A stretch of DNA of 64,000 nt, from NCBI RefSeq assembly GCF_000342165.1, contig NZ_AMRV01000008.1, positions 84,129 through 148,128 of the forward strand, given 5' to 3'. Shown here piece after piece: positions 16,320-25,504 of the stretch (position 1 is the first letter of the stretch; each line of letters begins with the position of its first letter). This stretch comes from Pacificimonas flava. Its GTDB lineage: Bacteria; Pseudomonadota; Alphaproteobacteria; Sphingomonadales; Sphingomonadaceae. Below the pieces are notes generated by a model. It saw only the letters and a program-made list of their open reading frames with translations. It did no database searches and was not told the DNA's origin. Made by a program: the position numbers and the translations under genes.

Positions 16320-19031
16320 CTAGAAGCGGAAACGAACCCCCACGCGATACACGGTCTCCAGGAAGCGGGTCTGCCAGGGATAGACCTGCCCTTCCTGATT
16401 GAACTGGCGATGGTTCGTTGCCGCAGCGCCAAGAAGGTTGGCGATGCTGAAGGCCAAGGTGACATTCCGGGTGGGATCGATCGTTCCGTTAATGTCGAGC
16501 GTGCCGCGGCCATCCTCGATGATCGGCAACGTCGGACCGAGCACCGCATTGCCCAAAGCGGGATCGTTCACGCGGCTGTATCGAACCACGTAGTTGGAAC
16601 GGTAGTTGTAGGACGCCCGGGCGGAGAAAAAGCGGCTGTCATAGAAGATCCCGGCATTGGCGATATGGTTGGAAATGCCAGCCAATCGCTGCTTGCCGGG
16701 CAGCGTTTCCGCCAGCTCCTGCGGCAATTCGGACTCATGATCGATGTAGGTATAATTCGCCATGACTCCGAAATTCCGCACCCAATCCGGCGCGCCCGGG
16801 AACCGAAGGAAGGAGCGGAACGCGGTCTCGATGCCACGCAGCCTGCCGTCGCCTCCATTGAACGGCCGGGTGACACGCAGGCGGCCAAATTCGGCATCTT
16901 CCACATCGCTGGTGAAGTTCGAGACGAAGCCGGTAACTTCGCGATTGAACGCGCCGAAGGTCAGCGAGCCGCTTCGCGTGAAATACCACTCCAGCGATGC
17001 GTCGTAATTCTGCGACCTGACGGGATCGAGCTCTGCGTTGCCGCCTGTGGATACACGGACGCAATCCGGATCGTTGGGATCGATGTTGCAGGTCGTCGAT
17101 GGCGCGCCGATCGTCAGCGAAGGATTCAGATCGCCGAAGCCGGGGCGGCTGCGCGTTTCCGTATAGGCGAGGCGGAATTGCAGCTCCGGCGTAATGCGCA
17201 GGCGCGCGCTCGCGTTGGGAAGGAAATCGGTATAGCTGTTGTTGTTCGACACCGGCACTGTGGTCGTGACGCCGCCTGTCGTGCTCCGATCGAAACCGTT
17301 GATCTCGTTTTCCGTGTGAACGGCCCGCAGTCCGACGAGACCATCGACCGTCATCATGCCGAGGTCGAAGGCGTAGCGGCCTTGAAGATATCCGGCGTAG
17401 GCCTTCTCGTTGCCGAAAAACACCTCTTCGAGCGGCGCGCGTTCGGCAGGCAGGCCGACAATGTCCCTGAGCGCAGGCAAGTTCGCCAGCAGGCTGTCGG
17501 GCGTGGGCGTCAGGAACGTGCGCGTGATCCTTGCGTCATCGCCGCGGAAACCCGGCGAGGTCCCGGTATACTCCAGGGGCAGGAGCGGGAAGAACTGACC
17601 GCCCGGCGCCACGCCGCTTTCCGTGTAGTTCGATTGATCGAAGTCGCGCGTGTTGAACCGGATGCCGGTTTGCAGGTTGGTGAGCATTCCCGATCCGAGC
17701 CGATAGTCCAGATCGAGCCGCCCCTGCCAATCACGACCATGGTTGCGAGAGCCGTTCTGACCGAGACCTGTCATGCGGTAGCGCGCGGGGTCGGTCAGAT
17801 CGTCGTCAAGCACCACAACGGTCCCGCCGCCGACGCCGCTGTCGATATCGAAATCGAACGCGCGCGTGGCTTGGGGCACAATTCCGCCAAAGTTGAAATT
17901 CAGCCCGTTCTGCGTGAACGTCGAATCCGTGAACGCGACGTCGCCGGTTATTTCCAACCTGTCACGGTCCCAGATGAAGCCGGTGCCGGCCTGATACGTG
18001 TCCGTGTGGGCGTCGATCGCCCGCTGTACGCCCGTGGGAAAGCCGCCGGCGCTCGCCGTCATGCTCTTTACCTGGTCGGTGCCGGGGATCAGGACGACGT
18101 CGCTCAGGTTCGCCCGCTGACCGGAATTGACCTGAAGATTGCGACCGAAACCGGTGTTGCGATACCCCTGAAACAGGAAGTCCGCGTAGAATTCAAGCTC
18201 GGTCGTCGGCCGCCATTGCAGCGCCGTCGCGACGGAGGGGCGCGACCGATCGGCCGTGTTGTAGTTGATGTTGACGAAGGACGGGTAGCGGATCGTGCCG
18301 AGTCCGGCGACTTCGCGCTGCAAAATCTGCTGGCTGACATTGCGAGATGAATCGAGGAACTTGATTTCGGTATAGGAGCCCTCCACCAGGAAGCCGATAT
18401 CGCCGATGCCCGTCTTCCAGCGCTTGCTGACAAGCAGGTTCGCATCGATCCCAAACTTCTGCGATTGGTGCCAGTGCACGCCGTTGAGACCGCCGGCGAT
18501 GCGGTCTCCCCGGAAATTCAGCGGCTTGCGCGCACGGACATCGATCAGTCCGGCGATGCCGGGCTCGATAAGATCGGCACTGCCCGACTTGTAGACGTCA
18601 AGGCGCGCTATGCTGCTTGAGGGGAAATCCTGAAGCGCAACGGAGCGCCCCTGACCGGTGAACAGCTGGCGTCCATTATAGGTCGTGGTGATATTGGGCA
18701 GACCCCGTATCCGCGTGCCGGCGGCGGTACCATTCGCGTAATCGACCTGTACGCCGGTAAGGCGAGCAAGCGATTCCGTGGCGGTCACATCTGGCAGCTT
18801 GCCGATGTCCTCCGCCACGATGGATTCCACGATCTGATCCGATTCCCGCTTGATCGATTGTGATGTTTCGATGCTGCGCTGGATCGCCGTGATGACGATC
18901 TCTTCGGATTGGGACGTGTCGTCGGGCGGACTTTCGACCGTGACGGTTTCGTCCTGCGCCATCGCGCCGGTCGGAATTGCGACAAGCGCGAACGCAGATG
19001 TCGTGCACGCAAGAATAACTCGATTTTGCAT
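16320..19031 (-). CDS. TonB-dependent receptor, oligosaccharide type
   Basis: Outer-membrane receptor of 903 residues. A signal peptide ends near GAMAQ. The early plug is of the TonB-Xanth-Caul kind (TIGR01782-like): EEIVITAIQRSIETSQSIKR, then VESIVAEDIGKLPDVTATESL, and the plug motif RIRGLPNITTTYNGRQ. The barrel ends with the aromatic C-terminal strand VYRVGVRFRF. This subclass is generally tied to carbohydrate uptake in Xanthomonas, Caulobacter and sphingomonads. It lies between two sulfatase genes all on the minus strand, which supports uptake of sulfated sugars or another sulfate ester. It has a candidate promoter upstream (19063-19090). Confidence 0.95.
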   Translation of the reverse strand: MQNRVILACTTSAFALVAIPTGAMAQDETVTVESPPDDTSQSEEIVITAIQRSIETSQSIKRESDQIVESIVAEDIGKLPDVTATESLARLTGVQVDYANGTAAGTRIRGLPNITTTYNGRQLFTGQGRSVALQDFPSSSIARLDVYKSGSADLIEPGIAGLIDVRARKPLNFRGDRIAGGLNGVHWHQSQKFGIDANLLVSKRWKTGIGDIGFLVEGSYTEIKFLDSSRNVSQQILQREVAGLGTIRYPSFVNINYNTADRSRPSVATALQWRPTTELEFYADFLFQGYRNTGFGRNLQVNSGQRANLSDVVLIPGTDQVKSMTASAGGFPTGVQRAIDAHTDTYQAGTGFIWDRDRLEITGDVAFTDSTFTQNGLNFNFGGIVPQATRAFDFDIDSGVGGGTVVVLDDDLTDPARYRMTGLGQNGSRNHGRDWQGRLDLDYRLGSGMLTNLQTGIRFNTRDFDQSNYTESGVAPGGQFFPLLPLEYTGTSPGFRGDDARITRTFLTPTPDSLLANLPALRDIVGLPAERAPLEEVFFGNEKAYAGYLQGRYAFDLGMMTVDGLVGLRAVHTENEINGFDRSTTGGVTTTVPVSNNNSYTDFLPNASARLRITPELQFRLAYTETRSRPGFGDLNPSLTIGAPSTTCNIDPNDPDCVRVSTGGNAELDPVRSQNYDASLEWYFTRSGSLTFGAFNREVTGFVSNFTSDVEDAEFGRLRVTRPFNGGDGRLRGIETAFRSFLRFPGAPDWVRNFGVMANYTYIDHESELPQELAETLPGKQRLAGISNHIANAGIFYDSRFFSARASYNYRSNYVVRYSRVNDPALGNAVLGPTLPIIEDGRGTLDINGTIDPTRNVTLAFSIANLLGAAATNHRQFNQEGQVYPWQTRFLETVYRVGVRFRF

Positions 19032-19062
19032 TCGAACCCTCCCCAGGAATCCTCTGCAAATC

Positions 19063-19090
19063 GATATATACGAATTATCATATGAGTCAA
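19063..19090 (-). promoter_or_regulatory. candidate sigma-70-like promoter of the sulfatase/TonB receptor unit
   Basis: On the minus strand TTGACT (19085-19090) is followed after 16 bases by TATATC (19063-19068), in an AT-rich patch about 35-60 bp before the receptor start. The spacing is near the consensus; no experimental support. Confidence 0.4.
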
Positions 19091-19411
19091 AAGCGACATA
19101 AGAATTGTGACGACTTTACGCCAATTCATGGATTTTCGCATTCGCAGCATGAGAACTTCGGCGGTGAAAACCTGACGCCTAAACTGTCAAATTTTCTAAC
19201 GCCCTCACCTGGAACGGTGATTCTGTCCTTGATTGCAGACCTCGCGAAGATTTGCCCTCAAGAAAGAAAACTGCGCCTTCATTTCGGCACCGCTCGAGGC
19301 TGGTAGTGCGATGGCGAAATATATTCCGTCCCGCAGCATTAGATACTATTAATCATATTCCTGTTCTGGCCCCGTGCGGGGCTTTTCAGCTTTGTGGTGC
19401 ATCGCTCGACT
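19091..19411. other. gene-free stretch between TonB receptor and second sulfatase
   Basis: The 380-bp gap (19032-19411) has no convincing gene. It is less GC-rich than its surroundings and contains the promoter candidate of the receptor. A small GC hairpin with 5-bp arms (GCCCC at 19369-19373, GGGGC at 19378-19382) followed by TTTT reads on the plus strand, where there is no gene upstream that needs it, so its role is unclear. Confidence 0.4.
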
Positions 19412-20872
19412 CTAGCGGGAGCGGCGCGGCGTAGCCGGCGGCGGGAGACTGGCAATCCAGTTCGCCAACTTTTTCGACAAGGTCTCCAAAATGTCTGGGG
19501 AATCGGCCGTTCGATCACGCTGTTCGGCGGGGTCTTGCTCGATATTGTAAAGTTCGGCTCCGCTGCCGTCCGCGTTCATCAGCAGCTTCCACGCGCCTGC
19601 ACGGATGGCGTAAAGCGGCCCGAACGCCTCGCGCCCGGGGCGGGCGACATGGCTGTAGAGGTCTGGCCGCGATGTCATCGGCGTGCCGCGCCAAGCGGCG
19701 GAAACGTCGACACCGTCGATCCCGGCCGGCGTGGGGGCACCGGCGATCCCTGCCAGCGTCGGCAAAAGATCGACCGCCTGCACCACGCTGTCGGGATCGC
19801 GGCTTCCCGCCGGCACCTGACCCGGCCAGCGCACGATCAGCGGCTGGCGCACGCCGCCTTCGTAAAGACTTGCCTTGCGGCCGCGATAGGGACCGGCCGA
19901 ACCCGGCGCGTCCGCTCCGATCGTGGGTCCATTGTCGGACGTGAAGACGATCAAAGTTTCGTCCAGTTCGCCCGCCGCGCGCAGCCCCTCCACGAGCTGG
20001 CCGATCTCGGCATCCATCGCGACCAGCACGGCGAGGAAATTGTCCTCGCGCGGGTTTCGCCCCTTACCCTCGGTCTCTGCCAGCTGCTCGGCGCTGGGCA
20101 CCCAGGGCGAGTGCATGTCGGTCAGCCACAATTGCGCGAACCAGGGCTCATCCTTGTTGCGGCGGACGAAATCGAGTGTCGTGTTCACAAAGCGATCCGT
20201 GAGCTGCGCGCGTGGAAGCCATTCCAGCGGCCCCTGGCCCAGCCTGGCGCTTTGTTCGCCGAGCGTGTTGGTCAGATCGGTCGGCAGGACGCGGGGTCCG
20301 AGTCCTTCCCACTGCACATAGCTTTCGTCGAATCCGTAAGCTGTCGGCAACGGCGCATCGCCGATATCCCGGCCGCCGCCCAGATGCCATTTGCCAAAAT
20401 GCCCGGTCTTGTAGCCCGCCTGCCGCAAGGTGCGAGGCAATGTCGGCAATTCGGGATCAAGCCAATCCGCCTGGTTGAACGCGGCGTTCCGGCGGCGATT
20501 GTCGATGAAGGTGACGAAGCGATCACGGGCTGGAAAGCGCCCGGTCATGAAACCTGCACGCGATGGCGAACACAGCGGAGAGGCGTCATAGAATTGCGTC
20601 ATCACGATCCCATCGTGAGCGAGCGCATCGATATTGGGCGTGGCGACAAGGCGATTGCCGGTAATCGACAGGTCCCCATATCCCATGTCATCGACCAGCA
20701 CGAACAGGATATTGGGCTGGACCGGGTGCTGTGCCGATTCCGGGGCCGGTTCCGGGGCGCTTGCGGGCGCCGCGCCGGGTTCGGTGAGTGCCGGCCCCGC
20801 GCCGAGTGCGGCGGCCATCAAGGTGGCAGCGAGACCGATCGCCTTGCGACGGAAATACCTTCGTCCTCTCAC
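19412..20872 (-). CDS. sulfatase (arylsulfatase family)
   Basis: Second sulfatase, 486 residues. An N-terminal signal peptide (positively charged MRGRRYFRRK then hydrophobic AIGLAATLMAAALGAG) is followed by a Pro/Ala-rich linker to about residue 50. The catalytic domain has DDMGYGDLS, the nucleophile Cys101 in CSPSRAGFMTG, GKWHLGGGRD and the late metal motif IVFTSDNGPTIG. Like the other sulfatase, it needs formylglycine maturation. It precedes the TonB receptor gene across a 380-bp gap, on the same strand. The two sulfatases are not close copies of each other, so they probably act on different ester positions. Confidence 0.95.
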   Translation of the reverse strand: MRGRRYFRRKAIGLAATLMAAALGAGPALTEPGAAPASAPEPAPESAQHPVQPNILFVLVDDMGYGDLSITGNRLVATPNIDALAHDGIVMTQFYDASPLCSPSRAGFMTGRFPARDRFVTFIDNRRRNAAFNQADWLDPELPTLPRTLRQAGYKTGHFGKWHLGGGRDIGDAPLPTAYGFDESYVQWEGLGPRVLPTDLTNTLGEQSARLGQGPLEWLPRAQLTDRFVNTTLDFVRRNKDEPWFAQLWLTDMHSPWVPSAEQLAETEGKGRNPREDNFLAVLVAMDAEIGQLVEGLRAAGELDETLIVFTSDNGPTIGADAPGSAGPYRGRKASLYEGGVRQPLIVRWPGQVPAGSRDPDSVVQAVDLLPTLAGIAGAPTPAGIDGVDVSAAWRGTPMTSRPDLYSHVARPGREAFGPLYAIRAGAWKLLMNADGSGAELYNIEQDPAEQRDRTADSPDILETLSKKLANWIASLPPPATPRRSR

Positions 20873-21147
20873 GCCACCCCCGATTTGAATTTTTATATCT
20901 TTGAAAGGCTATTATCGCATTATTATGATTTAATCAAATGCTCGTCGGGAAGAGATGCCCGGAGGAGCGGGACGCTTACTTCCAGACGCGGCTTAAATCG
21001 CCGACTGAATGTCCGAGCCCTCATCAGCTCGTGTTCGGCCGTCAGAAGTCGCCGTACCGTGCCATAGGGCACCACGAACCCCCGCCGGGCCGGAACAGAA
21101 GCCTGCCGCCCGCCTTTTCCCTTCAAAGGAAAGAGAAAGGGTTTCCC
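20873..21147. promoter_or_regulatory. divergent intergenic region, sulfatase / Glu-Leu dehydrogenase
   Basis: A 275-bp gap between a minus and a plus gene. The first about 65 bp next to the sulfatase start are AT-rich (a run with TATTATCGCATTATTATGAT), which suggests that the sulfatase promoter is there. The rest is GC-rich with no pattern I can name. For the plus gene, AAAGAGAAAGG lies just before the TTG at 21148. Confidence 0.35.
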
Positions 21148-22410
21148 TTGGGAAATATGTTGAGCGACGCGCGGCAGCGTATGTACCGCGCAGAAGATTA
21201 TGTGAACGTCTCCGACGATCTTGTTCATTATCTCGATTATCCGGCCGAAACGCTGGCCGTTTCCATTCCGCTGCGATGCGATGACGGTTCGCTGAAGCAG
21301 TTGAAGGCGTGGCGCTGCCGCTACAACAGCGCGCTCGGGCCGACGAAGGGCGGCATTCGTTTCCACCCCAGCGTGTGCCTGGAGGAAGTGCAGACCCTCG
21401 CCTTCCTCATGACCATGAAATGCAGCCTGATGGGTCTGCCCTTTGGCGGCGCGAAGGGCGGCGTTCACGTGGACACCAAGGAACTGAGCGCCCTGGAGAA
21501 GGAACGGCTGACGCGCGGCTATGTCCGTGCCTTCGCCCGCCAGCTCGGCCCCGACCGGGACATCCCCGCACCGGACGTGGCCACGGGCGAACGGGAAATG
21601 GCATGGATGGTAAGCGAATATGCCGAGTTGTCCGGCGCGATTTCTCCCGCCGCCTTCACCGGCAAGCCGGTCGTGCTGGGCGGCGCGAAGGGACGGACGC
21701 AGGCGACGGGACGCGGGGCTCTTATCGCGCTGCAGCAGGTGCGCGGCAGTCTCGACCTGCCGGACGACGGCCTCGACATCGCCCTGCAGGGGTTCGGCAA
21801 TGCCGGCTCCTGGTTCGCGCGGGCCGCGGTCAAGGCCGGACACCGCATCGTCGCCGCCTCCGATTCCCGCGGCATGGTCCGTCATGACGATGGGCTGGAC
21901 ATCGAGGCGATCGCGAACCTGAAGGCCAATGGCGGCAGTGTGACGGACCTTCGGCAGGACGGCGCGGAAACGGCTGCTGCGGATCAGCTGATCACGACCG
22001 ACTGCGACGTCCTGGCGCTTGCCGCGCTGGGTGATGTGGTGACGGACGAAAATGCCGGCACGCTGGCCTGCAAGGCCATTCTGGAAATCGCCAATATGCC
22101 GGTCGCGCCCTCTGCCGACGAGCCGCTGCGCCAGGCGGGCATCGAGGTCGTGCCGGACATTCTTGCCAATGGCGGCGGCGTCGTCGTCAGCCACGCCGAA
22201 TGGGTTCAGAACCGCCAGGGCCTCGGCTGGCCGGAGGACCGGGTGCACGATTATCTGGAAGACCGCATGAAGGCCGCCGCGAGCGAGGTGACGACGCTGA
22301 TGCGGGAGCGCGATATCGACATGCGCACCGCCGCCTATGGCGCCGCGATGATCCGCCTGTGCAACGCCATCAGTTCGAAGGGTACGTCGGAGGATTTTCG
22401 AAACGGCTAG
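21148..22410 (+). CDS. Glu/Leu/Phe/Val family amino-acid dehydrogenase
   Basis: NAD(P)-linked oxidative deamination of an amino acid, most probably glutamate. The length of 420 residues matches the RocG/GudB-type glutamate dehydrogenases. The segment GLPFGGAKGGV holds the catalytic Lys, the substrate part reads ALGPTKGGIRFHP, and the cofactor fold shows GFGNAGSWFA. The gene starts with TTG at 21148 or ATG at 21157. I prefer TTG because GAGAAAGG is 7 bases upstream of it and 16 bases from ATG. No partner gene shows the exact substrate; leucine dehydrogenase is shorter, so glutamate is favoured. Confidence 0.93.
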   Translation: MGNMLSDARQRMYRAEDYVNVSDDLVHYLDYPAETLAVSIPLRCDDGSLKQLKAWRCRYNSALGPTKGGIRFHPSVCLEEVQTLAFLMTMKCSLMGLPFGGAKGGVHVDTKELSALEKERLTRGYVRAFARQLGPDRDIPAPDVATGEREMAWMVSEYAELSGAISPAAFTGKPVVLGGAKGRTQATGRGALIALQQVRGSLDLPDDGLDIALQGFGNAGSWFARAAVKAGHRIVAASDSRGMVRHDDGLDIEAIANLKANGGSVTDLRQDGAETAAADQLITTDCDVLALAALGDVVTDENAGTLACKAILEIANMPVAPSADEPLRQAGIEVVPDILANGGGVVVSHAEWVQNRQGLGWPEDRVHDYLEDRMKAAASEVTTLMRERDIDMRTAAYGAAMIRLCNAISSKGTSEDFRNG

Positions 22411-22461
22411 CGTTTTCCGCCGGGCTGACGCATCCCGGTTTTCCGTCTAGGAGCATGTCCC

Positions 22462-23127
22462 ATGACCATCGATATCAATCTTCTACTCATCTACGCGCTG
22501 CCCGCGCTGATCGTCGGCATCATCCTGGGCGCCCTGATCTTCGGCAGCAGCGGCAAGCGCAAGAAGCTGGCGGCGGAACTGCATGAGCGCGAAACCGAAC
22601 TGGGCGCCGCGCGGGAACGCAACGACGCGCTGGAACGTGAGCTTGCCATGGCCCGCGACCAGATCGCGCCCCTCGCCGACGAGGTGGACCGGCTGCGCGC
22701 CATGAAGACGCGGACCGCCGTTCCGGCGCCGCCCGCCGGCGAAGCGGAGGGGACCGTCAAGGCCAGCCCGGAGGCCAGCGCCGCAGCCGCGACGGCCACC
22801 CCGTCCGGCGAGCGCGGCATCGCCTATCAACCCACCGAAACGCTGCCGACCTTTCTGGAAACGCGGCCGGACAATCCCGATGACCTGTCCCTGCTGAAGG
22901 GCGTCGGGCCGAAGCTGGAAACACAGCTTCATGATATGGGCATCTGGTTCTTCGCCCAGATCGCCGACTGGAGCGATGCGGACCGCAAGACGGTCGATGC
23001 GAAGCTGGGCAATTTCAAGGGACGCATCGAGCGCGACCAGCTTCAGGAACAAGCCAAGCTGCTCGCGGCCGGCCGCGTGACCGAATATGAGGCGCGGTTC
23101 GGCAAGCTGGGCCGCCCGGGGGAATAG
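22462..23127 (+). CDS. membrane-anchored helix-hairpin-helix (flap-endonuclease-like) protein
   Basis: A 221-residue protein with a single N-terminal transmembrane helix (about residues 8-28, LLIYALPALIVGIILGALIF), a charged coiled-coil segment (35-80), an Ala/Pro/Thr-rich linker, and a C-terminal domain with DLSLLKGVGPKLETQLHDMG, the helix-hairpin-helix found in proteins often labelled predicted 5' DNA nuclease, flap-endonuclease-1-like. Whether it binds DNA at the membrane is unknown; many such proteins carry a similar domain attached to ribosomal or NADH-quinone components. It is followed within 2 bp by the lipoprotein gene and then the GST gene, in one operon. Confidence 0.85.
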   Translation: MTIDINLLLIYALPALIVGIILGALIFGSSGKRKKLAAELHERETELGAARERNDALERELAMARDQIAPLADEVDRLRAMKTRTAVPAPPAGEAEGTVKASPEASAAAATATPSGERGIAYQPTETLPTFLETRPDNPDDLSLLKGVGPKLETQLHDMGIWFFAQIADWSDADRKTVDAKLGNFKGRIERDQLQEQAKLLAAGRVTEYEARFGKLGRPGE

Positions 23128-23129
23128 AC

Positions 23130-23549
23130 GTGAGCGCACGTCCCGCCCGCCTGGCCGTGACCGCAGCAAGCACCGGCCTGCTGCTCGGCCTTGCCGCCTG
23201 CCAGCCGGAACAACCGCGCGAGGAACCGGAGGAGAAGGCCGAACCGGCGCCGAAGCCGACGCCAAGCGATCCCCGCCGTTTCATCGGCCGCTGGGCCCGT
23301 AGCGCCGACCAGTGCGAAACCGACTGGTGGCGGTTCTGGGCCGACGAGCTGCGCACGAAGACGGAGGGCATGCACTGCGATATCCTTCCCCCCGATGCCA
23401 GCTTTTCCGACACGGAACTGCGCACCGTCTGCCGCATGCCGGACGGGGGATTCCGGGAGACCTGGACGCTGAGCTATGGCGATGACGCGCAGACCATGAC
23501 CATTCGCGGCGAGGAAGGCCAGGAGGTCGAACTGGTGAAATGCGAATGA
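23130..23549 (+). CDS. small lipoprotein of unknown function
   Basis: A 139-residue protein with a GTG start, 2 bp after the stop of the helix-hairpin-helix gene. The signal peptide ends in the lipobox LAAC, giving a lipid-anchored Cys near residue 24. A Glu/Pro/Lys-rich linker (about 25-48) leads to a compact domain of about 90 residues with four cysteines (CETDWW, MHCDIL, TVCRMP, LVKCE), which could form two disulfides. I do not recognise the domain. The stop overlaps the start of the GST gene as ATGA, so it is translated with it. Confidence 0.8.
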   Translation: MSARPARLAVTAASTGLLLGLAACQPEQPREEPEEKAEPAPKPTPSDPRRFIGRWARSADQCETDWWRFWADELRTKTEGMHCDILPPDASFSDTELRTVCRMPDGGFRETWTLSYGDDAQTMTIRGEEGQEVELVKCE

Positions 23550-24163
23550 AGCTGTACCACTGCCAGGGCGCGCGCTCCTTCCGCCCGCTCTGGGCACTGG
23601 AAGAACTGCAAATACCTTACGAACTCGAAATCATGCCCTTCCCGCCACGTTTCCGGCACGAAGGATATATGGACATCAACCCGCTCGGCACCGTTCCGAC
23701 CCTCGTGGACGGCGATCAGGTGCTGACGGAGAGTGTCGCCATTTGCCATTATCTGGCGGACAGGACAGCAGATACGCCGCTCGCCGTCCGTGCGGAGGAA
23801 GCGGATTACGGCCGCTATCTGAACGCGCTTTACCAATCCGATGCGACGCTGACCTTTCCGCAGACTTTGTTCCTCCGCTACCGGGTCTTCGAGAAGGATC
23901 GCGGGCTCACCCAGGCGGGCGATGACTATGTGCAGTGGTTCTTCTCACGCCTGAAGGGCGCGGCCGCAATGCTGGGGGACCGGGAGTATGTCGCGGCCGA
24001 CCGGTTCACCGTGGCGGACATCTGCGTCGGCTATGCCTTGAAACTTGCCGCACAGCTCGAGCTAGGAACATTTCCGCCGAACATCGCCGCCTATTGGGCG
24101 CGGTTGCAAGAGCGGGACGGCTACCGCCGCGCGCTCGTCAGGGAGAATTCCAAAGGGGGCTGA
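23546..24163 (+). CDS. glutathione S-transferase family protein
   Basis: A 205-residue member of the cytosolic GST superfamily. The thioredoxin-like N-terminal domain begins MKLYHCQGARSFRPLWALEEL and carries the glutathione-binding cis-Pro and Ser in GTVPTLVDGDQVLTESVAI; an all-helical C-terminal domain follows, with DRFTVADICVG, the conserved N-capping box. The ATG at 23546 overlaps the lipoprotein stop (ATGA), which chooses it over the ATG two codons upstream. The substrate is unknown. Last gene of the three-gene unit. Confidence 0.93.
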   Translation: MKLYHCQGARSFRPLWALEELQIPYELEIMPFPPRFRHEGYMDINPLGTVPTLVDGDQVLTESVAICHYLADRTADTPLAVRAEEADYGRYLNALYQSDATLTFPQTLFLRYRVFEKDRGLTQAGDDYVQWFFSRLKGAAAMLGDREYVAADRFTVADICVGYALKLAAQLELGTFPPNIAAYWARLQERDGYRRALVRENSKGG

Positions 24164-24212
24164 GCAGGTCTTGGGATGGGGGTGCGCACCGGCATTACCT
24201 CCCTCCCACATG

Positions 24213-24311
24213 CCGTCATCTCGGCGAAGGCCGCAATCCGCGCCATCTGTGTTCACATTCGAAGATGCTCGGTCACGAGGAGTGGATCCCCGGCCTTCGC
24301 CGGGATGACGG
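24213..24311. repeat. intergenic palindromic repeat element
   Basis: Two imperfect inverted arms of about 21 bp (24213-24233 and 24290-24311; core CGGCGAAGGCC against GGCCTTCGCCG) enclose about 55 bp. The element fills much of the 212-bp gap between two convergent genes, GST and the glycosylase. The arm sequence CCGTCATC.CGGCGAAGGCCG resembles dispersed palindromic repeats known from many alphaproteobacteria. It may act as a terminator hairpin; the copy number in the genome cannot be seen here. Confidence 0.65.
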
Positions 24312-24375
24312 GTAAGAAGATGAAGGCCGTTCGAGGGGGACGAGCAACGAGACCCCTTGGAGCGCCCGCTCCTGG

Positions 24376-24987
24376 TCAGATCACGCCCGTATTGTAGCTG
24401 TGCCACATCAGGATGGCCGCCGCGCCGCGGTGCGGGCGCCAGGCTTCGGCGAGCGCGCGCGTCTGCCGTTCCGTCGGCCGACCCTCCAGCCCCATGATGC
24501 GCCCGGCCTCGATCTGCACGGCCAAATCGCCGGCCGGCCAGATGTCCGGTCTCCCTTCCGCGAACAGCAGATAGATTTCCGCCGACCAGCGCCCGATCCC
24601 CTTCACGTCGACGAGACGGGCGATTGCCTCCTCATCGTCCTCCGGCAGCGCGTCGAGGTCGAGGGTGCCGGCGGAGACATGCTCCGCCAGGCTGCGCGCA
24701 TAAGCCGCCTTCTGGCGCGACAGGCCGGCGGCGCGCAGGTCGGCATCGCTTGCAGCCAGCATCACGGCGGGCACGTGCACGTCGCCGACGATGCCGGCCA
24801 GCTTGTCCCAGATACTGGCGGCCGCCTTCACGCTGACCTGCTGGCCGATGATGGTTCTGAGCAGCGTTTCATATCCGCGCGGGCGGACGCGCGGCTGCGG
24901 ATACCCCGCGCGCTCGAGCGCCGCGGCGATCTTCGGCTCGGCCGCGCCAAGCGCCTCGAGCGAACGAGTGAGTGAATCTGCGTCCAT
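24376..24987 (-). CDS. DNA-3-methyladenine glycosylase II family protein (AlkA type)
   Basis: Base-excision repair glycosylase that removes alkylated purines. The 203 residues form the HhH-GPD core: [15 protein letters not shown], the hairpin [18 protein letters not shown] and the catalytic Asp154 in PAGDLAVQ. It lacks the E. coli AlkA N-terminal domain, as usual for this short class. The start at MDADSL is picked because the upstream extension crosses the divergent ferredoxin promoter. The gap to the ferredoxin start is 94 bp. Confidence 0.93.
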   Translation of the reverse strand: MDADSLTRSLEALGAAEPKIAAALERAGYPQPRVRPRGYETLLRTIIGQQVSVKAAASIWDKLAGIVGDVHVPAVMLAASDADLRAAGLSRQKAAYARSLAEHVSAGTLDLDALPEDDEEAIARLVDVKGIGRWSAEIYLLFAEGRPDIWPAGDLAVQIEAGRIMGLEGRPTERQTRALAEAWRPHRGAAAILMWHSYNTGVI

Positions 24988-25081
24988 GCGACGGGTCCTT
25001 CCGAACTCTCCTGTTTTGACAGGTGATGCACCACCGTTATTAGCGGCAAACGACGCAAGGCCCATCCCAGCGGAGACATAC

Positions 25082-25399
25082 ATGCCGAAGCTAAAAGTCA
25101 TCACCCGAGAAGGCGACGAACGTACCGTGGAGGCCGAGAGCGGTCTTAGCGTCATGGAAAATATTCGCGACAACGGGTTCGACGAGCTTCTGGCGCTGTG
25201 CGGCGGCTGCCTGTCCTGCGCGACCTGCCATGTCCACGTCCAGGATGGCTGGATGGATGCCGTCGGCGCGCCCGGCGATGACGAGGACGACCTTCTGGAA
25301 TCCTCCGATCACAAACAGCCGAACAGCCGGCTGAGCTGTCAGATCGAAATGACGGACGCGCTGGACGGCCTGGCCGTGCGCATCGCGCCGGAGGATTGA
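25082..25399 (+). CDS. [2Fe-2S] ferredoxin (adrenodoxin/putidaredoxin type)
   Basis: A 105-residue electron carrier. Cluster cysteines follow the C-x5-C-x2-C pattern in [17 protein letters not shown] (the middle Cys is additional), with the fourth Cys in RLSCQIEM. The start [11 protein letters not shown] is preceded by GGAG about 10 bases upstream. This class serves cytochrome P450s, or iron-sulfur assembly when next to isc genes. Neither is nearby, so the partner is unknown. The extra Cys within the cluster loop ([10 protein letters not shown]) is typical of alphaproteobacterial members. Confidence 0.95.
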   Translation: MPKLKVITREGDERTVEAESGLSVMENIRDNGFDELLALCGGCLSCATCHVHVQDGWMDAVGAPGDDEDDLLESSDHKQPNSRLSCQIEMTDALDGLAVRIAPED

Positions 25400-25504
25400 A
25401 AGAGTCCCGCACGCCGGCGCGCCTTCTGGCGGCGGGGCCGGCGAGGCTAGGCGGCCCCCGATGGTGATGGCGGCGTGCTCTCCAGCCTGCTAAGCCGCCC
25501 GGCA

